64,000 nucleotides of DNA from Solibacillus cecembensis (GCF_001439635.1 NZ_LMBZ01000002.1:67891-131890); one strand, 5' to 3'. Shown: positions 18,004-26,953, numbered from the stretch's first letter. A program made the numbers and translations. Notes: generated by a model not told the origin, from the sequence alone.

Positions 18004-18225
18004 ATGGCACAAGTATTGCAATTAACTTTTGCGAATGCGTTAAATAACACGATGACATTAAACATTGCGGAGCCAAAAGCAAATTTATCAGAAACGGAGA
18101 TCAATGCGGCGATGCAAATCATTGTAGATCAAGGTATTTTTGCGAAGGATGGCGCGATTTTTAACTTAAAAAAATCGGCGCGTGTAGTGGAACGTCATGT
18201 AACAAGCTTCGAAATAAACGTATAA
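18004..18225 (+). CDS. DUF2922 domain small protein
   Basis: 73 residues: LQLTFANALNNTMTLNIAEPK strand pair, acidic helix ETEINAAMQIIVDQGIF, then a basic strand region. This is the DUF2922 pattern, paralogous in fold to the DUF1659 neighbour 39 bp upstream. Strong AAAGGAGGGGG ribosome binding site. Followed at once by a terminator hairpin. Confidence 0.8.
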   Translation: MAQVLQLTFANALNNTMTLNIAEPKANLSETEINAAMQIIVDQGIFAKDGAIFNLKKSARVVERHVTSFEINV

Positions 18226-18226
18226 T

Positions 18227-18263
18227 AAAAAAGCCGGTGAAGTGCCAAACTTTACCGGCTTTT
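18227..18263 (+). terminator. Terminator/attenuator between the DUF2922 and YvrJ genes
   Basis: AAAAAGCCGGTGAAGT / ACTTTACCGGCTTTT stem with T-tract. It sits inside the otherwise operon-like cluster, so YvrJ would be made at a lower level or from readthrough. Confidence 0.85.
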
Positions 18264-18295
18264 CATTCCTTCATGAGGGAAGGAGGGGGCATATA

Positions 18296-18427
18296 ATGGA
18301 ACAGTGGTTTGCTATCATTCAAGAAGTCAGTTTTCCAATCTTTATTTCATTTTATTTGTTATATCGTATTGAAACAAAACTTGATGCAATTCACAGTGCG
18401 CTGATTTCATTGAAAAGCTCAGGCTAA
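18296..18427 (+). CDS. YvrJ family membrane peptide
   Basis: 43 residues from the ATG behind GAAGGAGGGGG; a longer frame would start inside the terminator. One membrane helix (SFPIFISFYLLYRIETKLD) followed by an amphipathic tail, the YvrJ pattern. Third gene of the DUF1659-DUF2922-YvrJ trio. Function unknown. Confidence 0.8.
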   Translation: MEQWFAIIQEVSFPIFISFYLLYRIETKLDAIHSALISLKSSG

Positions 18428-18437
18428 CCTTTGATGA

Positions 18438-18460
18438 ATTGTGAAGTTTGTTTTCACAAT
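18438..18460. promoter_or_regulatory. Palindrome upstream of the SCO gene
   Basis: ATTGTGAA / TTCACAAT, perfect 8-bp arms with a 7-bp spacer, about 95 bp before the SCO start and just after the YvrJ stop. The half-sites equal those of the redox repressor Rex, but the canonical spacer is 4 bp, so the cognate factor is uncertain. Confidence 0.4.
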
Positions 18461-18552
18461 ATCGCCACACAACATTTCATAGGGAAAGTATTGTGTAATT
18501 GCGCCCGGTTCGCTAAGATGAATGTAATGATGTGTAGAGTGGAGAGAGAAGC

Positions 18553-19167
18553 ATGAAAAAGAAATCGTTAGCATTAGCACTATTGCTCGTTGTTTCAATC
18601 GTAATGAGCGCTTGTAGCAATTATCAATTCAAACCAACAACAAGTTATGAAATTTCTGATTTTACGACTACGGATCATCGTGGTGAAGAAGTTTCGCTTG
18701 AAAGCTTGAAAGGTGAGCCGTGGTTGGCGATGTTCATCTTTACAAATTGTACGACGATTTGTTCACCAATGACGTACAATATGAGCTTAATTCAAGAGGA
18801 TCTTGTGAAAAAGGGCATTGAAGATTATAAAATTGTGGCATTTTCGGTGGACCCAGCCAATGATTCACCAGAAGTGCTGTCAGAATATTTAAATCGCTTT
18901 AATGTCCCAGATGAGTCGAAATGGCATTTAGTGACAGGCTATGACCAAAAATTCATCGAGCAATTAGCGGTTGGTTCTTTTAAATCTTTAGTTAAAGCGA
19001 TTGAAGGGGACGACCAAGTGATGCATGCGAACACATTTTATTTAGTCGATGAAAAAGGCGTTGCGGTTAAAAATTACACAGGCTATTCTCAAACAGAAGA
19101 CGGTGTACCATATGACACAATCGCAGTAGACTTAGAATCATTAATTGAAGAACGATTAGGAAAATAA
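18553..19167 (+). CDS. SCO1/SenC-family copper-binding lipoprotein
   Basis: 204 residues. Lipoprotein signal with lipobox VMSAC (Cys21). The thioredoxin-like fold carries the copper-binding CxxxC (NCTTIC, Cys66 and Cys70) and the distant His158 (VMHANTFY). These are the ligands by which SCO proteins deliver copper to the CuA centre of cytochrome c oxidase on the outer membrane face. ATG behind GTGGAGAGAG. Nearby CcdA and CopC/CopD make this a respiratory-copper neighbourhood. Equivalent to B. subtilis YpmQ. Confidence 0.92.
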   Translation: MKKKSLALALLLVVSIVMSACSNYQFKPTTSYEISDFTTTDHRGEEVSLESLKGEPWLAMFIFTNCTTICSPMTYNMSLIQEDLVKKGIEDYKIVAFSVDPANDSPEVLSEYLNRFNVPDESKWHLVTGYDQKFIEQLAVGSFKSLVKAIEGDDQVMHANTFYLVDEKGVAVKNYTGYSQTEDGVPYDTIAVDLESLIEERLGK

Positions 19168-19247
19168 TTTATTTAAGAGAGTGTAAACCAATATGCGTTT
19201 ATGCTCCTTTTTTGCGCAAAAAATTTAAACGAAAGGGATGGGTACAG

Positions 19248-19985
19248 TTGTTTTTAAAGACAGTCAAGTTAAAGGATGGATTCGTACCAAATACAGCCAT
19301 TTATCCATTTTCAATACCCGCACTGGCGCAGTTAAAAGAGCTATCTTTTGATCATGCAGTCACTTTTTTTGTTGGGGAAAATGGTTCTGGTAAATCGACT
19401 TTGCTTGAAGGAATGGCAGATCGAATTGGCTTTAATCCTGCAGGAGGTAGCAAGCAAAACTTCCAAGCATATGATGTACATGCGGCTGAATCGGCGCTTG
19501 GTGAATATTTACGTCTTTCATGGATGCCACGTGTCACAGAAGGATTCTTTTTACGTGCCGAAACATTTTATCAGTTTGCTTCTCATATTGATGAAGTCGA
19601 CATGACCGGCTACCGCGATTATGGGGGGAAATCTTTGCATGCACAGTCACATGGGGAGTCTTTCTTTTCGTTATTCCAACATCGTTTTAAAGGAAATTCA
19701 ATTTATTTATTGGACGAGCCTGAAGCGGCATTATCTCCAAATCGGCAGCTTGCTTTTTTGCGATTAATGCATGATTTGCTGAAGGACGGCAATGTTCAGT
19801 TTATTATCGCCACGCACTCGCCCATTTTACTCGGCTATCCGAATTCGCAAATTTATCACTTTGATGAATCGGGAATTGAATCGATTGCCTATTCTGATAC
19901 TGAGCATTATCAAGTGACGTCCTATTTTTTACAACACCGTGAGCGCATGTTGGAGCAATTGTTTATAGATGAAGATGATGAGTGA
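19248..19985 (+). CDS. AAA family ATPase (stand-alone ABC-type)
   Basis: About 245 residues. Walker A GENGSGKST, an ABC-signature-like SHGES, Walker B IYLLDEPEAALSP and the switch His in IATHSP are all present, so it should hydrolyse ATP. No transmembrane partner is adjacent, and the DEPEAALSP form places it with RecF/SMC-like AAA_21/AAA_23 ATPases rather than transporters. Start chosen at TTG 19248, spaced from AAGGGATG; the upstream ATG at 19212 has no ribosome binding site. Role unknown. Confidence 0.8.
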   Translation: MFLKTVKLKDGFVPNTAIYPFSIPALAQLKELSFDHAVTFFVGENGSGKSTLLEGMADRIGFNPAGGSKQNFQAYDVHAAESALGEYLRLSWMPRVTEGFFLRAETFYQFASHIDEVDMTGYRDYGGKSLHAQSHGESFFSLFQHRFKGNSIYLLDEPEAALSPNRQLAFLRLMHDLLKDGNVQFIIATHSPILLGYPNSQIYHFDESGIESIAYSDTEHYQVTSYFLQHRERMLEQLFIDEDDE

Positions 19986-19990
19986 AGTAT

Positions 19991-20036
19991 AAAAACAGCA
20001 ACAGGATTGGGATAAGCCCTTTCTTGTTGCTGTTTT
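19991..20036. terminator. Bidirectional terminator
   Basis: AAAACAGCAACA / TGTTGCTGTTTT stem between the convergent ATPase and copD-like genes. Confidence 0.85.
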
Positions 20037-20042
20037 CGTAGA

Positions 20043-21161
20043 TTAGTGTACATGTTGTGGGATGCAATAGCCAATAAAGTTAAACACGGTAATCGACATA
20101 ATTCCCATATAAAAACAAATGGTCATTGCTAAGCATAATAAAATCGGTATAATGAGTGGTGCTCGTTTAATAAAGCTCACAATAAACAGCCCGATAAAGA
20201 CTGCTGTCAAAATAAAGAAGATCACGCCGATCCCGTTCATCTGAAAATGTCCTGTCATGCCATCTTCAAGTGGCATAGAAAGCATCCACTGGATGAGCAA
20301 TGATACATTATCGGTTTGAACGAATGGCATTGGTGGCTGATGTTCACTAAAAATAGCCGTTACCAGCAAGATTAACAGTAATAATACCGCCTCGAGTTTC
20401 GTCCAAATGGTAGGATTGAAGTTCGGTTTAGCAAGTTGTAATTTTATCAGGACTCCATTCGCAAAAATGATGAAAATAAGTGGCATTAACAGCACATGCT
20501 TAATAAATAACCAATGCCCATAAGGACTAGACCAGCCCGTAATATAATCCGGTACAATCGTTTCTGTTAAAAAAATGCCACTCAGTGCAACGGCAGTTAA
20601 AGCAACGATTGCAGTCGGGGAGAACCACTTTAAAAAAGCTTCCCAATTGGCATAAGATGTTGTAAAAAAGCTCACTTGTAAAAGGATGCCAACCCAAATA
20701 CTAAAGGCGAATAAATGAATAAAATCAATGAAAAATCCTGCTGATGACCCCATTGCATGTGCATGACTCGCAAAGGCAATCGCAGCGATGATCGCAGTTA
20801 AAATAAATAGATAGATCACTGTAAACATGTGGCTAGTACGATTTTCACTCACTTTAACCAGTGCAGCTAAAATCAACGTTAGTACGACGGTAGCAAGCCA
20901 AGAATGTCCCACTTGATAGTTCGTTACGATTTTTAGTAAACTCGGAAACAACCCAAATTGTTTTGTTAAAATAGCGAGCAACTGTAAAATGGGCGCAAAT
21001 GTCACGATGGGAATACTCCACAAACTTGCATAAATCCATTTAGTTGAAAGTGAAATATCCGGCTTTAACGACGTGGGAATGAGTCGCATAATAAATGAAC
21101 CCATCAATACGGACAGGCTAACGTATAAAATAAATTGACTTAAAATCGTTACAACAATCAT
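20043..21161 (-). CDS. copD: CopD family copper transport membrane protein
   Basis: 372 residues with about nine hydrophobic segments. Family features are the His-rich loop FASHAHAMGS, IHLFAFSIWVG and GHWLFIKHVLL. Starts 2 bp after the copC-like stop, so translation is probably coupled. CopD proteins are thought to move copper across the membrane together with CopC; here the pair is fused neither to each other nor to YcnI. Confidence 0.88.
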   Translation of the reverse strand: MIVVTILSQFILYVSLSVLMGSFIMRLIPTSLKPDISLSTKWIYASLWSIPIVTFAPILQLLAILTKQFGLFPSLLKIVTNYQVGHSWLATVVLTLILAALVKVSENRTSHMFTVIYLFILTAIIAAIAFASHAHAMGSSAGFFIDFIHLFAFSIWVGILLQVSFFTTSYANWEAFLKWFSPTAIVALTAVALSGIFLTETIVPDYITGWSSPYGHWLFIKHVLLMPLIFIIFANGVLIKLQLAKPNFNPTIWTKLEAVLLLLILLVTAIFSEHQPPMPFVQTDNVSLLIQWMLSMPLEDGMTGHFQMNGIGVIFFILTAVFIGLFIVSFIKRAPLIIPILLCLAMTICFYMGIMSITVFNFIGYCIPQHVH

Positions 21162-21163
21162 GC

Positions 21164-21718
21164 TTATTTTTTACGCTTCCATAAAACGAATGCACTAATC
21201 GCGATTAAAACAGTTAGAATGATACCGGCGATAATTAATGGTGTAGATGAATTTTGTTCATCCTTTTCTACAACTTCCGTTGAGGGCGTCATATTTTCTG
21301 ATTCCTGTTCAGTGTTTTGGATGTTTGGTTGTTCCTCAGTTTTCACTTCATCAATTTGTTCATCTACTGCTTTGTCTACTGTAAATGAAAAATCACCTGA
21401 TAATGGATGCCCGTCTTGACTAATACTATTCCACTTTACCGTATACGTGTCGTTATTAAGTGGTTCATCTAAATGTCCTGTTAATTTGCCGCCATTCACT
21501 GCAAACGAGCTAACAGGAATTTCATTGCCGTCGCTGCCTTCGAGTGTAAAGAAGCTACCTTCTTCAATTTGCCCAGAATAGTTTAATTCAATAGTTTGAA
21601 TATCCGTTGTCACTACTTCCTCGTTTGCTGGTGTTGTCACATCCAAATAAGTATGCGCAAACGCTTGTGGTGAAAATAGTAAAAATAATGCAAATGCTGA
21701 TAAAATGATTTTCTTCAT
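21164..21718 (-). CDS. copC: CopC-domain copper resistance protein, membrane-anchored
   Basis: 184 residues. Signal peptide ends at AFA, leaving an N-terminal His (HTYLDVTTPANEE) that is the usual first copper ligand of mature CopC. The CopC beta barrel runs to about residue 115 and ends with SQDGHPLSGDFSF. An acidic, low-complexity linker and a C-terminal membrane helix with a KRKK stop-transfer tail follow. First gene of copC-copD. Confidence 0.9.
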   Translation of the reverse strand: MKKIILSAFALFLLFSPQAFAHTYLDVTTPANEEVVTTDIQTIELNYSGQIEEGSFFTLEGSDGNEIPVSSFAVNGGKLTGHLDEPLNNDTYTVKWNSISQDGHPLSGDFSFTVDKAVDEQIDEVKTEEQPNIQNTEQESENMTPSTEVVEKDEQNSSTPLIIAGIILTVLIAISAFVLWKRKK

Positions 21719-21911
21719 ATGTGTATAAATCTCCCTGCTTATAAATGTTATGACACTGTTTATTGTAGCGGAAAAGTATTAACTTTTCATTTTTTATGAA
21801 TCTAAATTCACTGCAACCTTCGAACATTTGTCATATTAACGACCAAATTGTGAAATCCTAATGTTGAAATGAACATGTTATAATAAAAACGATATGTTTG
21901 GAGGGGAAGAG

Positions 21912-22064
21912 ATGTATATTTTATACATTATTTTAGGTGTCTTTATCATAAATGTAGGCATTATAACACCGGCCAGTTTTTTATTAACGCTTACTCTAGG
22001 GCTCGTGAGTATCGGTTTTGGCATATATAAAATGATGAAAATGCCAAAACAGATAGAAAAATAA
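21912..22064 (+). CDS. Small two-helix membrane protein
   Basis: 50 residues starting MYILYIILGVF, from ATG behind GGAGGGG. Two hydrophobic segments (1-19 and 22-40) and a basic tail (KMMKMPKQIEK). It ends 24 bp before the rhodanese start, probably in one transcript with it. Too short for routine gene calling, but codon pattern, ribosome binding site and spacing support it. Function unknown. Confidence 0.7.
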   Translation: MYILYIILGVFIINVGIITPASFLLTLTLGLVSIGFGIYKMMKMPKQIEK

Positions 22065-22088
22065 AGCGTTATGTACGGAGGAAGTAGT

Positions 22089-22451
22089 ATGGTAGAACTG
22101 ATTATTGTTTTGGCCATTTGCGCGGGAATTGTCGTATGGAAAATGCGTCCGGTTGCTGGTGTTCAAACGATTACAACAGATGATTTACAAACAATGTTAC
22201 GCGATCCAGATAAGATATTTATCGATGTTCGGAGTGCAGGGGACTTTAATAAGATGCATGTGGCGCCATTTTTGAATGATCCAAATGGGAAAGGTATTGC
22301 CGCTTTACCAAAGGACAAGGAGATTGTTGTCATGTGCCGCTCGGGTTTACGTTCACTTGAAACGTGTAAAAAACTAAAAAAGCTTGGCTATGACCGCGTG
22401 ACGAATGTAAAAGGTGGGATCACGTCTTATCAGCAGCGTGGCGAGTTGTAG
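22089..22451 (+). CDS. Membrane-anchored rhodanese-like sulfurtransferase
   Basis: 120 residues from the ATG behind GGAGGAAG. An N-terminal membrane helix (2-20) is followed by a single rhodanese domain: FIDVRSAGDF entry motif and active-site loop MCRSGLRS with the persulfide-carrying cysteine. Similar to YqhL/YtwF-type single-domain rhodaneses. Likely co-transcribed with the 50-residue membrane protein before it. Confidence 0.85.
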   Translation: MVELIIVLAICAGIVVWKMRPVAGVQTITTDDLQTMLRDPDKIFIDVRSAGDFNKMHVAPFLNDPNGKGIAALPKDKEIVVMCRSGLRSLETCKKLKKLGYDRVTNVKGGITSYQQRGEL

Positions 22452-22532
22452 GGCGAGGGAATCATATGTCATGAAAAGTGTTTTAATGGATTGGATAAAA
22501 TTGTATAATAGATAAAAAGGGAGTGAGTTCAA

Positions 22533-23582
22533 ATGATTTGGATTGAAAAAGGTAAACCGATTTGGCTCGTTTTACTAATACTCGTAGTAGGGAGTAATTT
22601 CGCACTTTATCAAACCGCGATTGGCACAAGTATTTTGCCAGATGAATCAAAGTTTGTCGTACTAGGTTCGTTATTTGATTTAATACTCATTGCACCGATC
22701 TTATGGATGCTGTTCCGTAAACAATTTTCATGGAAAATGGCGATTGCACTTATTGCATTCAGCTGTATTGGCATTCGATTACTCATTCCAAGTGACTTGT
22801 TGGCGCCATTTTCGACGATCACATTGGCAGGTATCGCGATGGAAGTGCTACTCGTTCTGTTTGAGCTTTTACTCATTGTCACACTGCTGCGCTATTTACC
22901 AAAGATTATTCAAGAAGTGAAGCACGATGAGCTACCTTTATTGTATACATTTAATACAGCAGTAGAAAAATATGTAAAAAACAACTTCCTTATTCAAATG
23001 ATTTGCTCTGAGCTGCTTGTGGTGTATTATGCGCTTTTAAGCTGGAAGAAGCCAATTCCAAACGGAATTACATTGTATAAAAATTCAAGTAACATCGCAT
23101 TTCAAGTGATGTTGATTCATGCCATTATCGTGGAAACACTTGGTATTCACTATTTTTTACATGCAAAGTGGCCAATTGTTTCGTTTGTGTTACTCATTCT
23201 CAATGTGTATTCAGTCATTTTTTTATTAGCAGATATACAAGCAGTGCGAATGAATCCGGTGCAAATTCAGCAAGGTCAACTTTATATTTCATTAGGTTTA
23301 ATGAAGCGAATGAAAATGGATTTACATAATATTGAAAGCATCATTGAAGACAGGGCGGTGCTGGAACAAAAATGCACAAAAGATACGCTTGAATTTATCG
23401 CACGTGATTTTGAAAAAATGTATCCTGATTTCATCTTAAAAATGAAGCAGCCACAAAAGGCGACGTTATTTTTAGGAAAAGAAAAGCACTACAACTATAT
23501 TGCGATAAAATCCGATGATCCTGTGCGATTGAAACAAATGATTGCGTTAGGGATGGGAAGTAATCCTGCTGAATATAAATGA
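22533..23582 (+). CDS. Integral membrane protein of unknown function with C-terminal cytosolic domain
   Basis: 349 residues, about seven hydrophobic segments over the first 235 residues, then a soluble domain of about 110 residues (MNPVQIQQGQLYISLGLMKR, later KATLFLGKEKHYNYIAIKSD) resembling a PH-like membrane protein tail. No catalytic motif recognised. ATG behind AAAAGGGAGTGAG. Closed by a strong terminator. Confidence 0.6.
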   Translation: MIWIEKGKPIWLVLLILVVGSNFALYQTAIGTSILPDESKFVVLGSLFDLILIAPILWMLFRKQFSWKMAIALIAFSCIGIRLLIPSDLLAPFSTITLAGIAMEVLLVLFELLLIVTLLRYLPKIIQEVKHDELPLLYTFNTAVEKYVKNNFLIQMICSELLVVYYALLSWKKPIPNGITLYKNSSNIAFQVMLIHAIIVETLGIHYFLHAKWPIVSFVLLILNVYSVIFLLADIQAVRMNPVQIQQGQLYISLGLMKRMKMDLHNIESIIEDRAVLEQKCTKDTLEFIARDFEKMYPDFILKMKQPQKATLFLGKEKHYNYIAIKSDDPVRLKQMIALGMGSNPAEYK

Positions 23583-23598
23583 AATAGTCTAAACTAAT

Positions 23599-23643
23599 AA
23601 GAGGATATTGTGCTCAATATAGGAGCACAATATCCTCTTTTCT
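23599..23643 (+). terminator. Terminator of the membrane protein gene
   Basis: AAGAGGATATTGTGCTC / GAGCACAATATCCTCTT perfect 17-bp stem with T-tract. A degenerate relative of this hairpin plus its right flank is found at about 33470-33560. Confidence 0.9.
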
Positions 23644-23732
23644 TATGCGGATTTGATTTTTGAATATTTGTAATATGGTGAAAATTGGATTATTATAACA
23701 GTGATATATTTACTGAAAAGGGGGTATTTAAA

Positions 23733-24578
23733 ATGAAAAAATTGTTCTTAGGGATGTTCCTTGCATTGATTCTAATCCTTACCTCGTCACCTACTTATGC
23801 GGCGACTACTCAAATAAAAGTTGACGGTGTTACGATTGTATCCGATGTGAATCCAGAAAGTAAGAGTAACCGTACAATGGTTCCATTACGTGTCATTAGT
23901 GAAAATTTAGGAGCCAACGTCAAATGGTCGGATTCGCAAGTCACGCTTACTAAAAAAGATATGAAAGTAATCTTAAAACTTAATAGCAATAAAGTGGTGA
24001 AAAACGGTAAAACGGAGCTTCTTGATGTAAAGCCATACATGAAGAATAATCGTACTTTTGTTCCGATGCGTTTTATTGCCGAAACATTTGGCAGTAATGT
24101 CAATTACAAAAACGGCACAGTAGCTGTTGATACAAAGCCATTCGTTATAGATGGTGTAATAGTAAAAGCGTTGCTGCACGAATATCATGCGACAATGGGC
24201 GGAGTAATACAGCAAATCAAAGGAAATGGTTATAACGAAGCCATTTATAATATTTTTATAGAAAACAAAGGAAGTAAGGTCGAACCGCCTTCAGATTACA
24301 CATGGTCTGTTCATAGCATCACAACTGGGGGGTATTATAAAGGTGGTCAATATGATTTTCTAGACCAAGAAGGGAACAGCGTAGAACGTTTTGATATCTA
24401 TAATTTAGTTCGAGGTTATGATGAAAAGTTGCCTATTCCACCCGAAACTTTGATTCATGTGCCTACTGAAAATCAATGGTATTTGTTTAGTGATTTCGCA
24501 GGAGAAGCCATTGATCAATTAATTGATAGAGCTTCGGTGAGCGGCTTTGTAACGGTTATTATTAATACAGTTCCATAA
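23733..24578 (+). CDS. Secreted stalk-domain protein (copper amine oxidase N-terminal-like), paralogue 1
   Basis: 281 residues from MKKLFLG behind AAAAGGGGG. Signal peptide ending TYAA, then a beta-rich stalk domain (about 27-145) with its hallmark repeated motifs RTMVPLRVISENLG and RTFVPMRFIAETFG. The C-terminal region (about 150-281) is shared only with the two paralogues at 25439 and 26954. The stalk is a surface scaffold; no copper amine oxidase catalytic domain exists. Function unknown. Confidence 0.85.
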   Translation: MKKLFLGMFLALILILTSSPTYAATTQIKVDGVTIVSDVNPESKSNRTMVPLRVISENLGANVKWSDSQVTLTKKDMKVILKLNSNKVVKNGKTELLDVKPYMKNNRTFVPMRFIAETFGSNVNYKNGTVAVDTKPFVIDGVIVKALLHEYHATMGGVIQQIKGNGYNEAIYNIFIENKGSKVEPPSDYTWSVHSITTGGYYKGGQYDFLDQEGNSVERFDIYNLVRGYDEKLPIPPETLIHVPTENQWYLFSDFAGEAIDQLIDRASVSGFVTVIINTVP

Positions 24579-24726
24579 CGAGAAAAGTGTTCTTCTCGTT
24601 ATGGATAAGGATAGTGTAAGTGGGGAAGAAAAGGGCATAACATATGAGCTATGTTATGTCTTTAATTTTTTTAACATAATATAAAGTGGTAGTTTTAAAA
24701 ATAAAAAAATAAAGGAATTTACATGA

Positions 24727-25305
24727 ATGGAATTAAAACAAAACTCAAAGCAATGTGTTATTCTACTTCATGAAATATATGGGGTTAATAAACATATAAA
24801 ACATTATGCTCATGCATTTTATCAAAGAGGGTTTGATGTATATGTCCCGGATTTATTACAGAAAACTACACCTTTTTCATATGATGAGGAAGAACTCGCA
24901 TATCAAAATTTTATGACAAACGTTGGTTTTGAAAAAGCGCAAAATGAAGTGAATGCTTTAATTCACCAATTATCAAGCAAATATTCACACATACGTATTG
25001 TCGGCTTTAGCATTGGCGCTACAATTGCCTGGCTTTGCAGTAATAATCCTTCTGTACACAAAGTAGTTAGCTTTTACGGCTCCCGAATTCGACAATATAC
25101 AAAAGTAGTTCCGAATGCAGAAACGATTTTAATATTCGGAACGCAAGAGAAATCGTTTAATCCGATTGATTTAGAAGAGAAACTTTCTTCTTATCCTAAT
25201 GTATTAGTAAAAATTGTAGATGCTGCACATGGCTTCGCGGATCCGTACTCCTCAAAATACGATGAACAAATCACTCATAACTTATTACCCTATTTGTTTG
25301 ATTAA
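24727..25305 (+). CDS. Dienelactone hydrolase-family alpha/beta-hydrolase
   Basis: 192 residues. Opening strand and loop VILLHEIYGVNKH is the DLH signature; nucleophile elbow GFSIGA (Ser, where true dienelactone hydrolases often have Cys); catalytic His in AAHGFADP. Shorter than canonical DLH (about 230). No signal peptide. ATG behind AAAGGAAT. It separates stalk paralogues 1 and 2, but nothing links the functions directly. Confidence 0.82.
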   Translation: MELKQNSKQCVILLHEIYGVNKHIKHYAHAFYQRGFDVYVPDLLQKTTPFSYDEEELAYQNFMTNVGFEKAQNEVNALIHQLSSKYSHIRIVGFSIGATIAWLCSNNPSVHKVVSFYGSRIRQYTKVVPNAETILIFGTQEKSFNPIDLEEKLSSYPNVLVKIVDAAHGFADPYSSKYDEQITHNLLPYLFD

Positions 25306-25438
25306 TTTATTGTGTATCCAATGTTTGATTGGTGCACTTACTTAATTGGCAAATTGCTTTTTGTAGGGACGAAAATCATAAACCTTTAATGATTTAGTAA
25401 AACAATTATTAATTTTCTTAAAAAGGGGCTATCAAAAA

Positions 25439-26266
25439 ATGAAAAAAATAATCTCAAGCATTTTTCTTGTACTAGTTTTAATCCTTACCTCTTCACCTAG
25501 TTATGCAGCAACTATTCAAATTAAAGTGGATGGTGTGACGATTGCAACGGACGCGCATCCAGAAGTTAAAAATAATCGTACAATGGTTCCGTTACGCGTC
25601 ATTAGTGAAAATTTGGGCGCTCAAGTGCATTGGTCAAATTCACAAGTCACGCTTACTAAAAACGATATGAAAGTAATCTTAAAACTTAATAGCAATAAAG
25701 TGGTGAAAAACGGTAAAACGGAACTTCTTGATGTAAAACCATACATGAAGAATAATCGTACTCTTGTCCCGATGCGTTTTATTGCCGAAACATTTGGTAA
25801 TATCGTTGATTACAAAAACGGCACTGTGTCGATTGGTACAAAGCCATTTACTATTGATGGTGTAATAGTAAGTGCATTGCAGCACGAATATCATCTAGTG
25901 ATGGGCGGGGTAGTAGAGCAAAGCAATGGGAATGGTTATAACGAATCCATTTATAATACTTTTATAGAAAAAAAAGGAAGTAAAGTCAAAGCTCCTGCTA
26001 ATTACACATGGGATTTTCATAACGTTTCTGCTGGAGACTATTATAAAAATGCGCAATATGACTTTTTAGACCAAGAGGGGAACAGCATCAAACGTTTTGA
26101 TCTTTATTCTTTACGTGGATCGGGGCATCTTGAAGTCTTAGTTCATGAGCCTACTGAAAATCAATGGTATTTGTTTAGTGAACCTGCACAACAATCTATC
26201 TATCAATTGTTTAATAGAGCTACTGAGAACGGCTTTGTAACGGTGATTAGTAATACAGCTCCATGA
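25439..26266 (+). CDS. Secreted stalk-domain protein, paralogue 2
   Basis: 275 residues: signal peptide ending SYAA, stalk domain with RTMVPLRVISENLG and RTLVPMRFIAETFG, then the paralogue-specific C-terminal domain (YHLVMGGVVEQ, later TENQWYLFSEPAQ). The bases around 25660-25765 are almost identical to those of paralogue 1 (about 23950-24052), while flanks diverge. ATG after AAAAGGGGC. Confidence 0.85.
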   Translation: MKKIISSIFLVLVLILTSSPSYAATIQIKVDGVTIATDAHPEVKNNRTMVPLRVISENLGAQVHWSNSQVTLTKNDMKVILKLNSNKVVKNGKTELLDVKPYMKNNRTLVPMRFIAETFGNIVDYKNGTVSIGTKPFTIDGVIVSALQHEYHLVMGGVVEQSNGNGYNESIYNTFIEKKGSKVKAPANYTWDFHNVSAGDYYKNAQYDFLDQEGNSIKRFDLYSLRGSGHLEVLVHEPTENQWYLFSEPAQQSIYQLFNRATENGFVTVISNTAP

Positions 26267-26429
26267 GATAGACAAAGGTTTTTCTCGTTATGGTAATGTA
26301 AACGTAATTGGTTGATTTTGAATTAATCCTTATCAACTTCAATTATCGAGATAGTTGAAGAAGTGTAACTTTAATCCACTTGTTTCGTCAAATTTGTTAA
26401 GACCCTAGAGGAAGAGGAAGAGGAAATGG

Positions 26430-26861
26430 ATGAAAAATTTTTATCATAGTCTAATCATGTGGATACCGTTTATATTGTTGTTTTCCTTTGCAACAGTTGG
26501 ATTAGAAATTGTAGAAGGGAATAAAATAAGAACAACAGAATATTTTGGGCTTGATGATATAGGACCGACATATTTGCTCCTTGCAACAGCCTTATTTGTA
26601 ATTTTATACCCGATTTCATTTTTACCTTTAACATTTATCGTAAATAAATGTGTAACAAAATCGAAAATCAAAATTGCTATATTTACTTTATTTGGCGGAA
26701 TCATAGGCGCTTTTGTTTTTAAAATAATCTACAATTCTCGTTTTGGTTTTATAGAAGAATATAATTTAAATGTTTTTAGCGCCGTTATTTTATTTGCTAT
26801 TGCAGGTTTAATCTTTGCTCTGGTTGAAATATCAATCAAAAAAAATATAAAATTTGTTTAG
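26430..26861 (+). CDS. Four-helix membrane protein of unknown function
   Basis: 143 residues, four hydrophobic segments, no signal motif beyond the first helix. ATG behind a purine-rich GAGGAAGAGGAAGAGG stretch, itself an unusual 6-bp-periodic ribosome binding region. It lies between stalk paralogues 2 and 3. No family recognised. Confidence 0.6.
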   Translation: MKNFYHSLIMWIPFILLFSFATVGLEIVEGNKIRTTEYFGLDDIGPTYLLLATALFVILYPISFLPLTFIVNKCVTKSKIKIAIFTLFGGIIGAFVFKIIYNSRFGFIEEYNLNVFSAVILFAIAGLIFALVEISIKKNIKFV

Positions 26862-26882
26862 CTAAAATAGAATGATCCCAAA

Positions 26883-26922
26883 TGAGCAAGTTCGAAAAAA
26901 TCTAGACGCAATTGATAGTACA
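26883..26922 (+). repeat. Decayed copy of the three-hairpin intergenic repeat
   Basis: Contains TTCGAAAAAATCTAGACGCA followed by ATTGAT. This matches the right half of the element at 4782-4917, but the third hairpin (16 bases between the CAATT and GAT parts) is precisely missing. Confidence 0.6.
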
Positions 26923-26953
26923 GTGTAAATTTACTTGAAAAAGGAGTGTTTAA

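Noticed and set aside
23733..24578. Annotation as a copper amine oxidase
   Set aside because: Only the N-terminal stalk-type domain is present; no topaquinone site or catalytic domain exists.
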